Below are positions 1 to 8,945 of a DNA stretch of 64,000 nt, one piece after another. The stretch comes from Tautonia marina (GTDB lineage: Bacteria > Planctomycetota > Planctomycetia > Isosphaerales > Isosphaeraceae): the NCBI RefSeq assembly GCF_009177065.1, contig NZ_WEZF01000001.1:434001-498000 (forward strand). Reading direction: 5' to 3'. Numbering within the stretch: the stretch's first letter is position 1; the number at the start of each line of letters is the position of its first letter. The position numbers were made by a program, and so were the translations under genes. The notes beneath the pieces were generated by a model, which saw only the letters and a program-made list of their open reading frames with translations, was not told the DNA's origin and did no database searches.

Positions 1-56
1 TGCCGAATCGATCGGTGCTCGGGGGCTGACGGCGCAGCGGAGACGCGAGCGAACTC

Positions 57-3000
57 ATGGATCACACGGCGATCAGAGAATCGGCCCTTGAAGCGCTCGA
101 CGCGATCGCTCAGTCGATGGGCCTCGATCTCGATCTGACCGACGCCATGCGCGCTCTGGCCGAGGCCGAGCGGGCCATTCCCGGCCCCTGGCAAGACACC
201 TGGGCCGACCGGCTCGAACGGGCCGGGGCCGCGATCGGCCTGCGCATTCAGCGCTCGGACCAGCCGGCCCAGGAGATCCTGACCCGCAGCTACCCCCTGA
301 CCCCGCTTCTCGCCTACCTCGAACGCGACGACGCCCCGCGCTGGGTCCTGGTCACGGCCTCCGAGGCCGGGCAGGTCCGCTACGCCGTCTTCAACGATCC
401 AGAGCAGCGCGAACGCCCTCCCAACCGCTGGGCCTCGGCCGAGGAGATCGAGCAGCAGCTCGGACCCGACGCCGATCGCGTTCGGTGGGCCATGGTGCAG
501 CCGCTCACCCCCCTGGAAGGCATGCGCGGCGGTCGCTTCGAGCGGGAGGTGGCGGTGCCGCTCAAGCCGCTCTCCCGGTTGATTGCCCTGCTCAAGCCCG
601 AGCGGCAAGATCTGGTCACGATCGTCGTCTTTACCATCGTCATCGCCTTGCTCTCGCTGGCGACTCCGGTGACGGTCGAACGCCTGGTCGTCACCGTTTC
701 GCTGGGAACAACCTATCAACAGGTTGTCTCGCTCGCGGTGATGCTCTTTCTCGCCTTGCTCGTGTCGATGATCTTCCGGGTCATCGCCTACTACGTCATG
801 GAGATCATCCAGCGCCGGATTTACGTCCGGATCGTCTCCGACGTCTCCTATCGCCTTCCCCTGGCTCGGCTCGAAGCCTTCGACCGCCGCGACGGGCCCG
901 AGCTGGTCAATCGGTTCTTCGAGTTCGTCCAGATCCAGAAGCTCACGTCGGTCCTCTTTCTCGACCTGCTCTCACTGATCATCCAGGCGCTGGTCGGCAT
1001 GATCGTGCTGGCCTTCTACCATCCGTTTCTGTTGATCTTCGATGTGGTGCTGATCATCCTCAGCCTCTGGGTCGTGTTCGTCTCGGGCCGAGGGGCGATC
1101 GCCACGGTGCTGGAGGAGTCGCACGAAAAGTACGCCTCGGCGGATTGGCTGGAAGAACTCGCCCGCAACCCGCTGGCCTTTCGCAATCGCGGCGGTCCCG
1201 AACTGGCCCGAGAGCGGGCCGACTCGGTCGCCCGCCACTGGCTCCGGGCGCGTCGCTTCCATTTTCAGATCGTCTTCAATCAGGTCATCAACGCTCACCT
1301 GCTGGCTGTGGCCGCAATCACCGGCATGCTCGCCCTGGGTGGCTGGCTCGTCATGATCGGCGAGATGACGCTCGGCCAGCTCGTGGCCGCCGAGCTGATC
1401 GTCGCCGTCGGCACCAGCTCGTTGATCTCCCTCGCCAAGCACTTCGAGGGCTTCTACGACCTGATGGCGGCGATGCACAAACTCGGATTTCTCACCGACT
1501 TGCCGCTGCATCACGAACAGGGCGAACAGCACCGCGTCGACCCCGCCCGGGGGGCCTCGCTCGTCTTGCACGACGTTTCCTACGACTACCACGACCACCA
1601 CGACCACCACCACGATTCCCACGGCCTCGCCGACCAGGTCCACAACGGCCACCATCACGCCCTCGACGCGATGAACCTGGAGATCGCCTCCGGCGCTCGC
1701 CTTGCCCTGATCGGTCCCGATGCCTCCGGGCGCTCGACCCTCGTCGAGCTGCTGGCCGGCTTGCGCGATCCCTCGACCGGCCGCATCCTCTACGACGGGG
1801 CCGACTACCACGACATCCACCCCCGCCAGCGCCGCGACGAGGTCCAGCTTGTCCGGGAGGTCGAGGTCTTTCACGGATCGCTCGTCGAGAACGTCCGCAT
1901 GGGACGCGAGACCCTCTCGTTCGATGACGTGCAGGAAATCCTCGATCGCGTCGGCCTGCTCCGCGAGCTGGAAGCCTTCCCCCAGGGCATGCAGATTGAG
2001 CTAACCACCGGCGGGGCTCCCCTTTCCGACGGACAGGCCCGCCGCCTGACCCTCGCTCGGGCCCTCGCCGGGTCCCCTCGCTTGCTGATCATCGACCAGA
2101 CGCTCGACGCCCTCGATCCCGGTGTCCGCGCTCGGGTGCTCGAGACCGTCTTCGATCCCCAGGCCCCCTGGACCCTCGTCGTCGTCACCCACAGCGCCGA
2201 CATCGCCGATCGCTGCGACCGCACCGTCACCCTGAACGCTCCCCCGACGACGGTCGCGGTGGAAGCCCCCCTCGTTCGCCCCGTTCCCCCGGCTCGGCCC
2301 GACGGCGAGGACGACCACGCCCAGGCCCATCATCCCTGGTACATGGACCAGACGACCACGCCGCCCGAGGTTCCGCCCCGGTCGCACGTTCTGCCCGCGC
2401 TTCGGCTCGTGCAGTCGATGGGGCCGCTTCGCCGCCTGAGCAAGGTGCTGGTCGTCTTGCTGACCCTCTCGCCGATCGCCCTGGCCTTCGTCCCGTGGCG
2501 GCAAAGTATCCCCGGCCAGGGCAGGGTGGTTGCCTTCAACCCCCTCGACCGCCGCCAGCCGATCCGAGCCACCATCGACGGCCGAGTGATGCGCTGGTGG
2601 GTCGTCGAGGGCTCGCAGGTCAAACGCGGCGATCGCATCGTCGAGCTGGAAGACAACGACCCCGAATACCTCGAACGCCTGGAACTGCTTCTCGAAGCCG
2701 CCCGCGAACAGGTCCGCGCCACCGACGCCCGCCGACGTGCCTACGAGGAAGTCGTGCTCGCCCTGACCGAAACCCGAACCCGAGCCATCGAGGCCGCCCG
2801 CAAACAGCTCGACATCGCCATCCAGAACGTCGAGGTCGCCCGCCAGAACCTCCAGGCCGCCGAGGCCCGCGTCCGGGCCACCGCCCCCGACTACGAACGC
2901 AAGCGCCGCGCGGCCGCCGAAGGATTAGTGTCAATCCAGGACTTCCAGTTTGCCGAAAAAGCCTATGGCGAGGCTCGTGCCGCTCTTGCCGCCAATGAGG

Positions 3001-3674
3001 CCGAGGTCGTTGCGGCCAACGAACAGGTGGCTGCCCGAAGCGCCGAACTCGACCGCGTTCGCGCCGAGATGCAAAGCCGGATCGACTCGGCCCGCGCCGA
3101 CCTGGAAACGGCCCAGAACGCCCTGGCCGAGGCCCAGCAAGGCGTCACCAACGCCGAGGTCAACCTCGCCCGCCAGAGCCGTCGCCTGGTGCTTGCCCCC
3201 CGCGACGGAACGATCTTTCGCATTCTGACCGGACAGGATACCGACCTCGTGAAGATGGGCGACCCGGTCGCCCTGCTCGTGCCCGATTACCCCGATCCCA
3301 TGAGTCGGACGGTCGAGCTGTACGTCAACGGCCGCGACATGCCGCTGATCGAGCCCGGCCGCGAGGTCCGCTTGCAGTTCGAGGGCTGGCCTGCCGTGCA
3401 ATTCATCGGCTGGCCGTCGGTGGCCGTCGGCACCTTCCCCGGCCAGGTGATCCTGGTCGATCCGACCGACGACGGCTCCGGCCACTTCCGGCTGCTCGTC
3501 GGGCCTCCTCCCGGCCGTCCGGAGGCCTGGCCCTCCGAGCGGTTCCTGCGTCAGGGGGTCCAGGTTCAGGGCTGGGTCCTGTTGCGCCACGTCACGCTCG
3601 GCTACGAAATCTGGCGGCTCATCAACGGCTTCCCGCCCTACGTCGCCCTGGAGGAACCCGTCTCGGCGTCCTAG
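57..3674 (+). CDS. ABC exporter half fused to an HlyD-type periplasmic adaptor
   Basis: Predicted inner-membrane part of a type I secretion or efflux system. Residues ~1-170 look like a C39-like, non-peptidase domain because no catalytic Cys/His pair is evident. Residues ~180-460 hold the hydrophobic segments of an ABC exporter permease. Residues ~500-735 form a nucleotide-binding domain. A hydrophobic segment (~795-815) follows, then a long Ala/Glu/Arg-rich coiled coil (~855-1050) and a beta-rich lipoyl/barrel region typical of HlyD adaptors. The ATPase motifs are altered: Walker A is GPDASGRST (553-561) with Arg in place of Lys, the signature is LSDGQ, and Walker B reads LLIIDQ with Gln681 in place of the catalytic Glu. 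An insertion at 509-536 carries eleven His. Exporter and adaptor are normally separate proteins, so this is a fusion. The TolC-like gene follows 355 bp downstream. A canonical partner half-transporter may lie upstream of the window; this is inference. Confidence 0.85.
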   Translation: MDHTAIRESALEALDAIAQSMGLDLDLTDAMRALAEAERAIPGPWQDTWADRLERAGAAIGLRIQRSDQPAQEILTRSYPLTPLLAYLERDDAPRWVLVTASEAGQVRYAVFNDPEQRERPPNRWASAEEIEQQLGPDADRVRWAMVQPLTPLEGMRGGRFEREVAVPLKPLSRLIALLKPERQDLVTIVVFTIVIALLSLATPVTVERLVVTVSLGTTYQQVVSLAVMLFLALLVSMIFRVIAYYVMEIIQRRIYVRIVSDVSYRLPLARLEAFDRRDGPELVNRFFEFVQIQKLTSVLFLDLLSLIIQALVGMIVLAFYHPFLLIFDVVLIILSLWVVFVSGRGAIATVLEESHEKYASADWLEELARNPLAFRNRGGPELARERADSVARHWLRARRFHFQIVFNQVINAHLLAVAAITGMLALGGWLVMIGEMTLGQLVAAELIVAVGTSSLISLAKHFEGFYDLMAAMHKLGFLTDLPLHHEQGEQHRVDPARGASLVLHDVSYDYHDHHDHHHDSHGLADQVHNGHHHALDAMNLEIASGARLALIGPDASGRSTLVELLAGLRDPSTGRILYDGADYHDIHPRQRRDEVQLVREVEVFHGSLVENVRMGRETLSFDDVQEILDRVGLLRELEAFPQGMQIELTTGGAPLSDGQARRLTLARALAGSPRLLIIDQTLDALDPGVRARVLETVFDPQAPWTLVVVTHSADIADRCDRTVTLNAPPTTVAVEAPLVRPVPPARPDGEDDHAQAHHPWYMDQTTTPPEVPPRSHVLPALRLVQSMGPLRRLSKVLVVLLTLSPIALAFVPWRQSIPGQGRVVAFNPLDRRQPIRATIDGRVMRWWVVEGSQVKRGDRIVELEDNDPEYLERLELLLEAAREQVRATDARRRAYEEVVLALTETRTRAIEAARKQLDIAIQNVEVARQNLQAAEARVRATAPDYERKRRAAAEGLVSIQDFQFAEKAYGEARAALAANEAEVVAANEQVAARSAELDRVRAEMQSRIDSARADLETAQNALAEAQQGVTNAEVNLARQSRRLVLAPRDGTIFRILTGQDTDLVKMGDPVALLVPDYPDPMSRTVELYVNGRDMPLIEPGREVRLQFEGWPAVQFIGWPSVAVGTFPGQVILVDPTDDGSGHFRLLVGPPPGRPEAWPSERFLRQGVQVQGWVLLRHVTLGYEIWRLINGFPPYVALEEPVSAS

Positions 3675-3691
3675 GACCACGTCCACCCTGA

Positions 3692-3853
3692 AATGCTGCG
3701 TCGTCCCTTTACCCTGGGTGGCCCCGGTTGCTCGCCAACCGGGGTCGCGGAGCGACGAGAGGCTCTGGTGCGGCCCCCTGCGGCCTCATGCGGCTTCGCC
3801 GCCCCGATTGGCAAGCAATCGGGGCCACCCGAGGCAAGGGACGACGCAGCATT
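3692..3853. repeat. Long imperfect palindrome, repeat family copy A
   Basis: The outer arms (AATGCTGCGTCGTCCCTT at 3692 and its exact reverse complement ending at 3853) enclose inner arms GGGTGGCCCCGG and CCGGGGCCACCC, with further pairing inside. The inner ~110 bp closely resembles the copy at 31034-31161. It fills the gap between the exporter and TolC-like genes. It could fold as a long hairpin in the transcript. It has no coding capacity and no obvious transposase. Confidence 0.8.
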
Positions 3854-4028
3854 GGAAGGACGAAGCGTTACTCCTGCCTCCTGCCTACCTTCCGCGGGGC
3901 AGGGGGGCCGCTGGCCGGGTGAGGAAGTCTGTGCCTGGTCCAACCGTGTGAGATCACGAGCGTTCCGGTGATAACCTCGTTTCCTCCCCGGCGGGAATCC
4001 TGATCCCGCCTCGGGGCTCGTTGAGGGC

Positions 4029-6161
4029 ATGATGAATACGCGGATCTGGCTCGTCTTGCTCTCGATCTCCGCCTGGACGCTGGGCATGGCGTCCCAGCCG
4101 GGCGAGACGCATCTGGCCATGCAAGATCGGCAGGAAGCGCCGTTCCGCCCCTTCCCCTTCTCCATTCCCCCCGAGCGCCAGACCGGACCCCCGCGCGCCG
4201 AAGGGGAATTACCCTCCGAGCGTGGCCTGCCCCCCACCGACATGCCCGGCCAGCGCGAAGGACCGCCCCGAGCCCAGGGGGTCGCGCCTCCCCTCTCGCA
4301 ACCCGACCAGCTCCGACCCGAGCCGTTGCCGGGCTCGCCACCGCTGGGCCCGGTCCTCGGCGTGGGAGAAGACAGCGCACTTCCTCCCATCTTTTCCCAG
4401 ACCAAACCCCTCGATCTTCCCGGCCTGAAGGACGACTCCCCCGGCGCCTCCAGCTTCGGCGGCGCGCGGCCGATCGCCCCGGGCGACGGCTTCGGACCTC
4501 CCCCCCAGCTTGGCCCGAGGCCCGGCTCCGACGTCGATCTGTTCGCCTCTCCCGGCCCCTTGCCGCCGATCGCCCCCGGAGAGCAGCCCGACCCCGACGC
4601 CATCCGCCGCCTCGTCGAGCCGATCGACCTGATCCCCTCCGAGGGCCTCTTTGCCGAGTTCTCCCCCTTGCTCCCGCAGCCTCCTCCCGTCGATGATCCC
4701 GAGCCACCCGTCCCCCTGAGCCTCTCCGAGATCCTCACCGCTGCCGAAAATTCTTACCCGCCGTTCCTCGAAATCCTCCAGCAACCTCGAATCGCCACGG
4801 CCGACCTCCAGCGCGTGCTCGGCCCCTTCGATCTCCGCCTCGACGCCGAAGGGCGCAACTGGGCTCTCGGCTACTACCAACGCTGGCTCTACGACATCTT
4901 CGCCTCCCAGCGCTCCACCAACTGGGGCACACGCTACTTCGCCGGCTACCGCCTCGGCCTCGGGGTCTGGCCGATTTATTACCAGTACCTCGACACGCTC
5001 AACGGCGGTGCCTACGTCGCCGGCATGGAAGTTCCGTTGCTCAAGAACGGCCCCATTGACGCCGAACGCGCCAAGGTGATGCAGGCCGAACTGGCCCGCC
5101 GTCAGGTCACTCCCGCCGTCTCCCGACGCCGGATCGACCTGATCCGAGACGTCACCAAGGTCTACTGGAACTGGGTCGCCATCGGCCAGAACTACTGGAT
5201 CAAGGCCGAGCTGCTCCGGATCGCCGAGGACCGCAACCGCGCCATCGCCCGACAGATCGAGCTGGGCCTCGTCTCTCCCCTCGAACTGGTCGATAACCAG
5301 CGGATCATCGTTCAGCGCCAGGCGATGGTGCTCGACGCCAAGCGACGCTTCCAGCAAGCCGCGCTCGAACTCTCGCTCTACAACCGAGATGCCCGAGGCT
5401 TCCCCGACATCCCGGCCCCCGATCGCGTTCCCCCGGCCTTCCCTCAGATGCTCAAGCCCGACGTGGATCGGTTAGGCGACGACATCGAGGCCGCGCTCTT
5501 GCTCCGGCCCGAACTGCTCGACCTGAACCTCGAATCCCAGGTCCTCGACATCGACCGCCGCCTGGCCGAGAACTCCCTCCTGCCCGAGCTGAACTTCTAC
5601 CTCTACGCCGAGCAGAACACCGGCCCCCCCAAGACCACCAACCGCAACGACATCGCCGCCCAGGTCGAGCAGCGGATCGAACGCAACAAGGCCCCGTTCA
5701 TCATGGAAGCCTCGTTGCTCTTTTCCGTCCCCCTCCAGCGTCGCGAGCCTCGCGGCCGACTCCGCGTGGCCGACGCGAAGATCACCCAGCTTCGCCTCCG
5801 CCAGCAATTCCTCCGCGATCAGATCGTCGTGCAGGTCAAGGACGCCGTGGCCGCGCTCCAGGCCACGTATGGACAGATGATCGCGCTCGAACAGGCCTAC
5901 GAGGCCGCTCGCCGTCTCGAACTGGCCGAGCGCCGCCGCTTCGAGCTGGGCCTCAGCAGCGTTCTTCTCGTCTACATCCGCGAACAGGCCACCGCCGACG
6001 CCCTCTCCCAGACCATCGACGCCGGCTACCGCTTCTTCACCGCCCTTGCCGACTACCGCGCCGCCCTCGGCCTCGACGCCCTCCCTCCCGACTCCGTCAC
6101 CATCCCCCTCCCTCCCGACCACTTCAGCACGCTCGAATATCACAAAACCGGCCGCTATTGA
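4029..6161 (+). CDS. TolC-like outer membrane efflux protein
   Basis: Outer-membrane channel expected to complete a tripartite exporter with the ABC-HlyD fusion upstream. The start has two adjacent ATGs (4029 and 4032) followed by a hydrophobic signal peptide (~residues 6-22). Residues ~35-230 are an unusually long Pro/Gly-rich linker. The OEP domain begins near residue 230 (SLSEILTAAENSYPPFLEIL) and shows the expected long helical repeats with segments such as VTKVYWNW and ARQIELGLVSPLELVDNQ, and the second-half copy LAERRRFELGLSSVLLVYIR. At 710 residues it is longer than typical TolC proteins because of the linker, which may span the periplasm or interact with peptidoglycan (inference). Family assignment is firm; substrate is unknown. 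Confidence 0.85.
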   Translation: MMNTRIWLVLLSISAWTLGMASQPGETHLAMQDRQEAPFRPFPFSIPPERQTGPPRAEGELPSERGLPPTDMPGQREGPPRAQGVAPPLSQPDQLRPEPLPGSPPLGPVLGVGEDSALPPIFSQTKPLDLPGLKDDSPGASSFGGARPIAPGDGFGPPPQLGPRPGSDVDLFASPGPLPPIAPGEQPDPDAIRRLVEPIDLIPSEGLFAEFSPLLPQPPPVDDPEPPVPLSLSEILTAAENSYPPFLEILQQPRIATADLQRVLGPFDLRLDAEGRNWALGYYQRWLYDIFASQRSTNWGTRYFAGYRLGLGVWPIYYQYLDTLNGGAYVAGMEVPLLKNGPIDAERAKVMQAELARRQVTPAVSRRRIDLIRDVTKVYWNWVAIGQNYWIKAELLRIAEDRNRAIARQIELGLVSPLELVDNQRIIVQRQAMVLDAKRRFQQAALELSLYNRDARGFPDIPAPDRVPPAFPQMLKPDVDRLGDDIEAALLLRPELLDLNLESQVLDIDRRLAENSLLPELNFYLYAEQNTGPPKTTNRNDIAAQVEQRIERNKAPFIMEASLLFSVPLQRREPRGRLRVADAKITQLRLRQQFLRDQIVVQVKDAVAALQATYGQMIALEQAYEAARRLELAERRRFELGLSSVLLVYIREQATADALSQTIDAGYRFFTALADYRAALGLDALPPDSVTIPLPPDHFSTLEYHKTGRY

Positions 6162-6837
6162 TCCCGACGTCACCCACACGCCCGATGGCTGCCACTCCTC
6201 CCGCGTTCACGAGCCAAGACTGATCCTCTGTCCCCCTCTCCCCGCTCGAGGGGAGAGGGCCGGGGTGAGGGGTCCGAGGCTCAATCGCAACGCTCCGGGT
6301 TCTTCCCACTGGCTCCCTCACCCGGCCTGGCGGCTGTTCGAGGGCGAGGGTTGAATCGAACCGGGCCTGGCGGCCAGCCAATGAACCACACGCGGGGATC
6401 AACGGGAACCGGAGGGAACGGATTGAGTTCAATGGAAGAACATTATGTAGGATCGTTGATGCTTTCGCTCTTAAGGTCCAGTTGCAGGAAAAGAAGAGAA
6501 GGTGGGTTGGGAGATATGGTGTGTCTGGGGATTTTGGTAAAAGAGGCGGATTTCAGGAAAAACAGAGAAAAATTGGGCCACTGGCAGGCGATTCCACGAT
6601 CGTTCCAGAAAAGTTCGACGTACACTTGAAGTAATCTCTGAGTAGACTTCGCTTGCCTGGATCGCAATGGCCGGAACGGGAGGGGACAGGCATCTGGAAG
6701 GTTCGGAGCCAGTCCCTGATCCTGGGCACGCCGGACTCAAGCGGGAACTGCTTGGGGGATACCGTCGCCCGAGGCGATGACGCCGAACCCTCCGCGCAGG
6801 TTATGGCAACCTGCCTCGCACGGACGACACCTTGTGA
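6162..6837. other. Non-coding gap with one hairpin repeat
   Basis: There is no convincing gene. Short open frames here lack ribosome-binding sites and recognisable motifs. Positions 6234-6259 hold a perfect inverted repeat (CCCTCTCCCC and GGGGAGAGGG around GCTCGA), of a type also present near 20570-20650. Positions ~6430-6650 are lower in GC than the surroundings and show nothing recognisable. Confidence 0.6.
6234..6259. terminator. GC-rich hairpin downstream of the TolC-like gene
   Basis: A 10-bp perfect stem CCCTCTCCCC/GGGGAGAGGG closes on a six-base loop, 73 bp after the TolC-like stop codon. There is no following T tract, so it is either a factor-dependent or structural 3' end, or just a dispersed repeat. 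Confidence 0.4.
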
Positions 6838-8592
6838 GTGACCACGACGATGGAAGACCCTGCCGGTGTCTCTGGGCAGTCGCAGACGTTTCTTCTTCAG
6901 GTGCTCGACACACTGCCGGCGGCGGCCTACACGTGCGATGTGACGGGGCTGATCACCTACTGCAACCGGAATGCGGTGGACGTGTGGGGACGGACGCCCC
7001 GGATTAACGATCCAGCCGACCGCTTTTGCGGCTCGTACCGTCTGTATTACTCGGACGGCCGGGTGATGCCGCACGACGAGTGCTGGATGGCGAGGACGCT
7101 GAAGGATCAGGCGTCGTATAACGGGCAGGAAGTGGTGATCGAGCAGCCGAACGGGGCGATCCGGTGGGCCTTGGCGCATGCGAACCCGATGCTCGACGCG
7201 GAGGGGCGGTTGCTGGGGGCGTCGAACGTTCTGGTGGACATCACGGAGCGGAAGCGGTTCGAGGAGCAACTGGCGTATCAGGCTTCGCACGACTCGCTGA
7301 CGGGGCTGGCGAACCGATCGAAGCTGCTCGAGTCGCTCGACCAGGCGTTGGCCGATGCCGAGCGGCGAGGGGAGCCGTTTGCGCTCATGATCCTGGACCT
7401 CGACGGCTTCAAGCGGATCAACGACACGTTCGGGCACGAGGCGGGGGACGCGGTCTTGATGCAGATGCGTCCTCGGTTGCAGAAGGTGGTTTCCAGGCAC
7501 GATCTGGTGGCGAGGCTGGGGGGAGATGAGTTCGGAATCGTGCTGCGAGGGGCCGACGAGGCCCGCGCGAGGCGCGTGGCCGCGGCGATTCTGGCCTCGA
7601 TCGCCCTGCCGATGACGGTCGGTGACCGGCGGTTGACGGTCGGGGCGAGCCTGGGGATTGCGACCTGGCCGAACGAGGGGCGGAATGCCTCAGACTTGCT
7701 CAGGCATGCCGATATGGCGATGTATTCGGCCAAGCGGTCGAGAACGGGCTTGGAGGTTTATGCCGACTCGCAGCCGACGACGATTCCGCATGAGCATTCG
7801 CTGGCCTGTGAGTTGAGCCGGGCGCTCGAACAGGGCGCGATGGAGCTGCACTATCAGCCGATCGTCGATCTGGCGTCGTGGGACGTGGTCGGCGTGGAGG
7901 CGTTGGTACGCTGGCCGCATCCGGAGCGGTCGTTGATTCATCCGATTGATTTGATGCCGCTGGTCGAATCGCACGGATTATCGACGCAACTGGATCAATG
8001 GGTGTTTGTCGAGGCGATGCGGCAGCAACGGGCCTGGCGGGATCGGGGGTTGTTGCTGGAATTGAGCGTGAACCTGTCGATCGAAAGCTTGCTGGACGAT
8101 CGGTTCCTGAACACGATGCTGGAACTCATCGAGGAGTCTCCCCCGTACCGGATGACGGTCGAGCTGAGCGAGCGGTCGGTGGTGAGCGATCCGGGCCGAG
8201 CCCAGCAGTCACTCGATCGCTTCCGAACGCTGGGAGTTCGGGTGGCCCTCGATGATTACGGTACCGGATATTCCGGGCTTGATCATGTGAAGCTGTTGAC
8301 GGTCGATGAGGTGAAGCTGGACCGGTCGTTCGTGCGCGGGTTGCCCGGTTCGACCACCGACGCGAGAATCGCCGAGGCGGTGCTCTCGCTCAGCCACGCG
8401 CTGGGCCTGGTCGTCACCGCCGAAGGGGCCGAGGACGACGAGGCCCTCGACTGGCTGGTGGCGCACGGGTGCGATCGTGTCCAGGGTTTCTGCCTATCGG
8501 AACCCTTGCCGCCGGATCGGCTGGTCGCGTGGCTGGAGTCGACGGACAGGACCACGCGGCGGTCGGTCGCCGAATTCCTGTTGGAGGGGTGA
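6838..8592 (+). CDS. PAS-GGDEF-EAL cyclic-di-GMP turnover protein
   Basis: Predicted to both make and break cyclic di-GMP. Domain order is an N-terminal PAS domain (~15-135, ending in the usual DITERKRFEEQL linker), a GGDEF domain (~140-300) with intact GGDEF at 228-232, and an EAL domain (~325-570) with intact EAL at 354-356. The EAL catalytic landmarks are present: a Asn-bearing NLS motif, an ELSE motif, a DDYGTGYS loop and the downstream KLDRSF. The product-inhibition site before GGDEF is not conserved: Ser stands where the first Arg of RxxD is expected. There is no transmembrane segment, so it should be cytosolic. The start is GTG at 6838; an ATG at codon 5 is an alternative. It stands alone, so its input signal through PAS is unknown. 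Confidence 0.92.
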   Translation: MTTTMEDPAGVSGQSQTFLLQVLDTLPAAAYTCDVTGLITYCNRNAVDVWGRTPRINDPADRFCGSYRLYYSDGRVMPHDECWMARTLKDQASYNGQEVVIEQPNGAIRWALAHANPMLDAEGRLLGASNVLVDITERKRFEEQLAYQASHDSLTGLANRSKLLESLDQALADAERRGEPFALMILDLDGFKRINDTFGHEAGDAVLMQMRPRLQKVVSRHDLVARLGGDEFGIVLRGADEARARRVAAAILASIALPMTVGDRRLTVGASLGIATWPNEGRNASDLLRHADMAMYSAKRSRTGLEVYADSQPTTIPHEHSLACELSRALEQGAMELHYQPIVDLASWDVVGVEALVRWPHPERSLIHPIDLMPLVESHGLSTQLDQWVFVEAMRQQRAWRDRGLLLELSVNLSIESLLDDRFLNTMLELIEESPPYRMTVELSERSVVSDPGRAQQSLDRFRTLGVRVALDDYGTGYSGLDHVKLLTVDEVKLDRSFVRGLPGSTTDARIAEAVLSLSHALGLVVTAEGAEDDEALDWLVAHGCDRVQGFCLSEPLPPDRLVAWLESTDRTTRRSVAEFLLEG

Positions 8593-8742
8593 TCGGTCAG
8601 GAACGTGGGCCGGCCGATGCACCGAGTGATCGAGCCGGGTGATCGCATCGGGTGGCACTCGACGCTGTCAAATTTGGATAAGAGAACGCGATAATTTTTT
8701 TGATCCGGCAACGGTTTGCGATCACCCTTTCTGTTACGACCT

Positions 8743-8839
8743 GGGTGGCCCGGGTTCCGCGCCAGCGGACCCCGGGTAGAGCCGCATCGGCCAGCCGACC
8801 CCTCGCCCGGGGTCCGCTGGCGCGGAACCCGGGCCACCC
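8743..8839. repeat. Palindromic repeat copy B
   Basis: Near-perfect inverted repeat: the left arm GGGTGGCCCGGGTTCCGCGC pairs with the right arm GCGCGGAACCCGGGCCACCC, and pairing continues through GGACCCCGGG. It shares the GGGTGGCC/GGCCACCC ends with copies A and C, but the inner sequence differs. Confidence 0.75.
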
Positions 8840-8880
8840 GGCGCAGCCGCAAGAGACTGCGGGATGCCGCCTCATTACCT

Positions 8881-8909
8881 CTCGTCGCTCTGCGAACCCG
8901 GTTGGCAAG
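8881..8909 (-). repeat. Remnant of repeat family A
   Basis: This 29-bp stretch, read in reverse complement, matches the stretch CTCGCCAACCGGGG plus the following GCGGAGCGACGAG of copy A at about 26 of 29 positions. It suggests that an A-type element once stood here and was broken up, perhaps by copy B. Confidence 0.5.
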
Positions 8910-8945
8910 TCTGCGATGCAGGGACACCCGCGGCAGAGCGGGTCA

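Noticed and set aside
485-1927. 480-codon frame within the exporter gene
   Set aside because: Same strand, shifted frame, Arg/Pro/Ala-rich translation. The exporter frame has clear family motifs.
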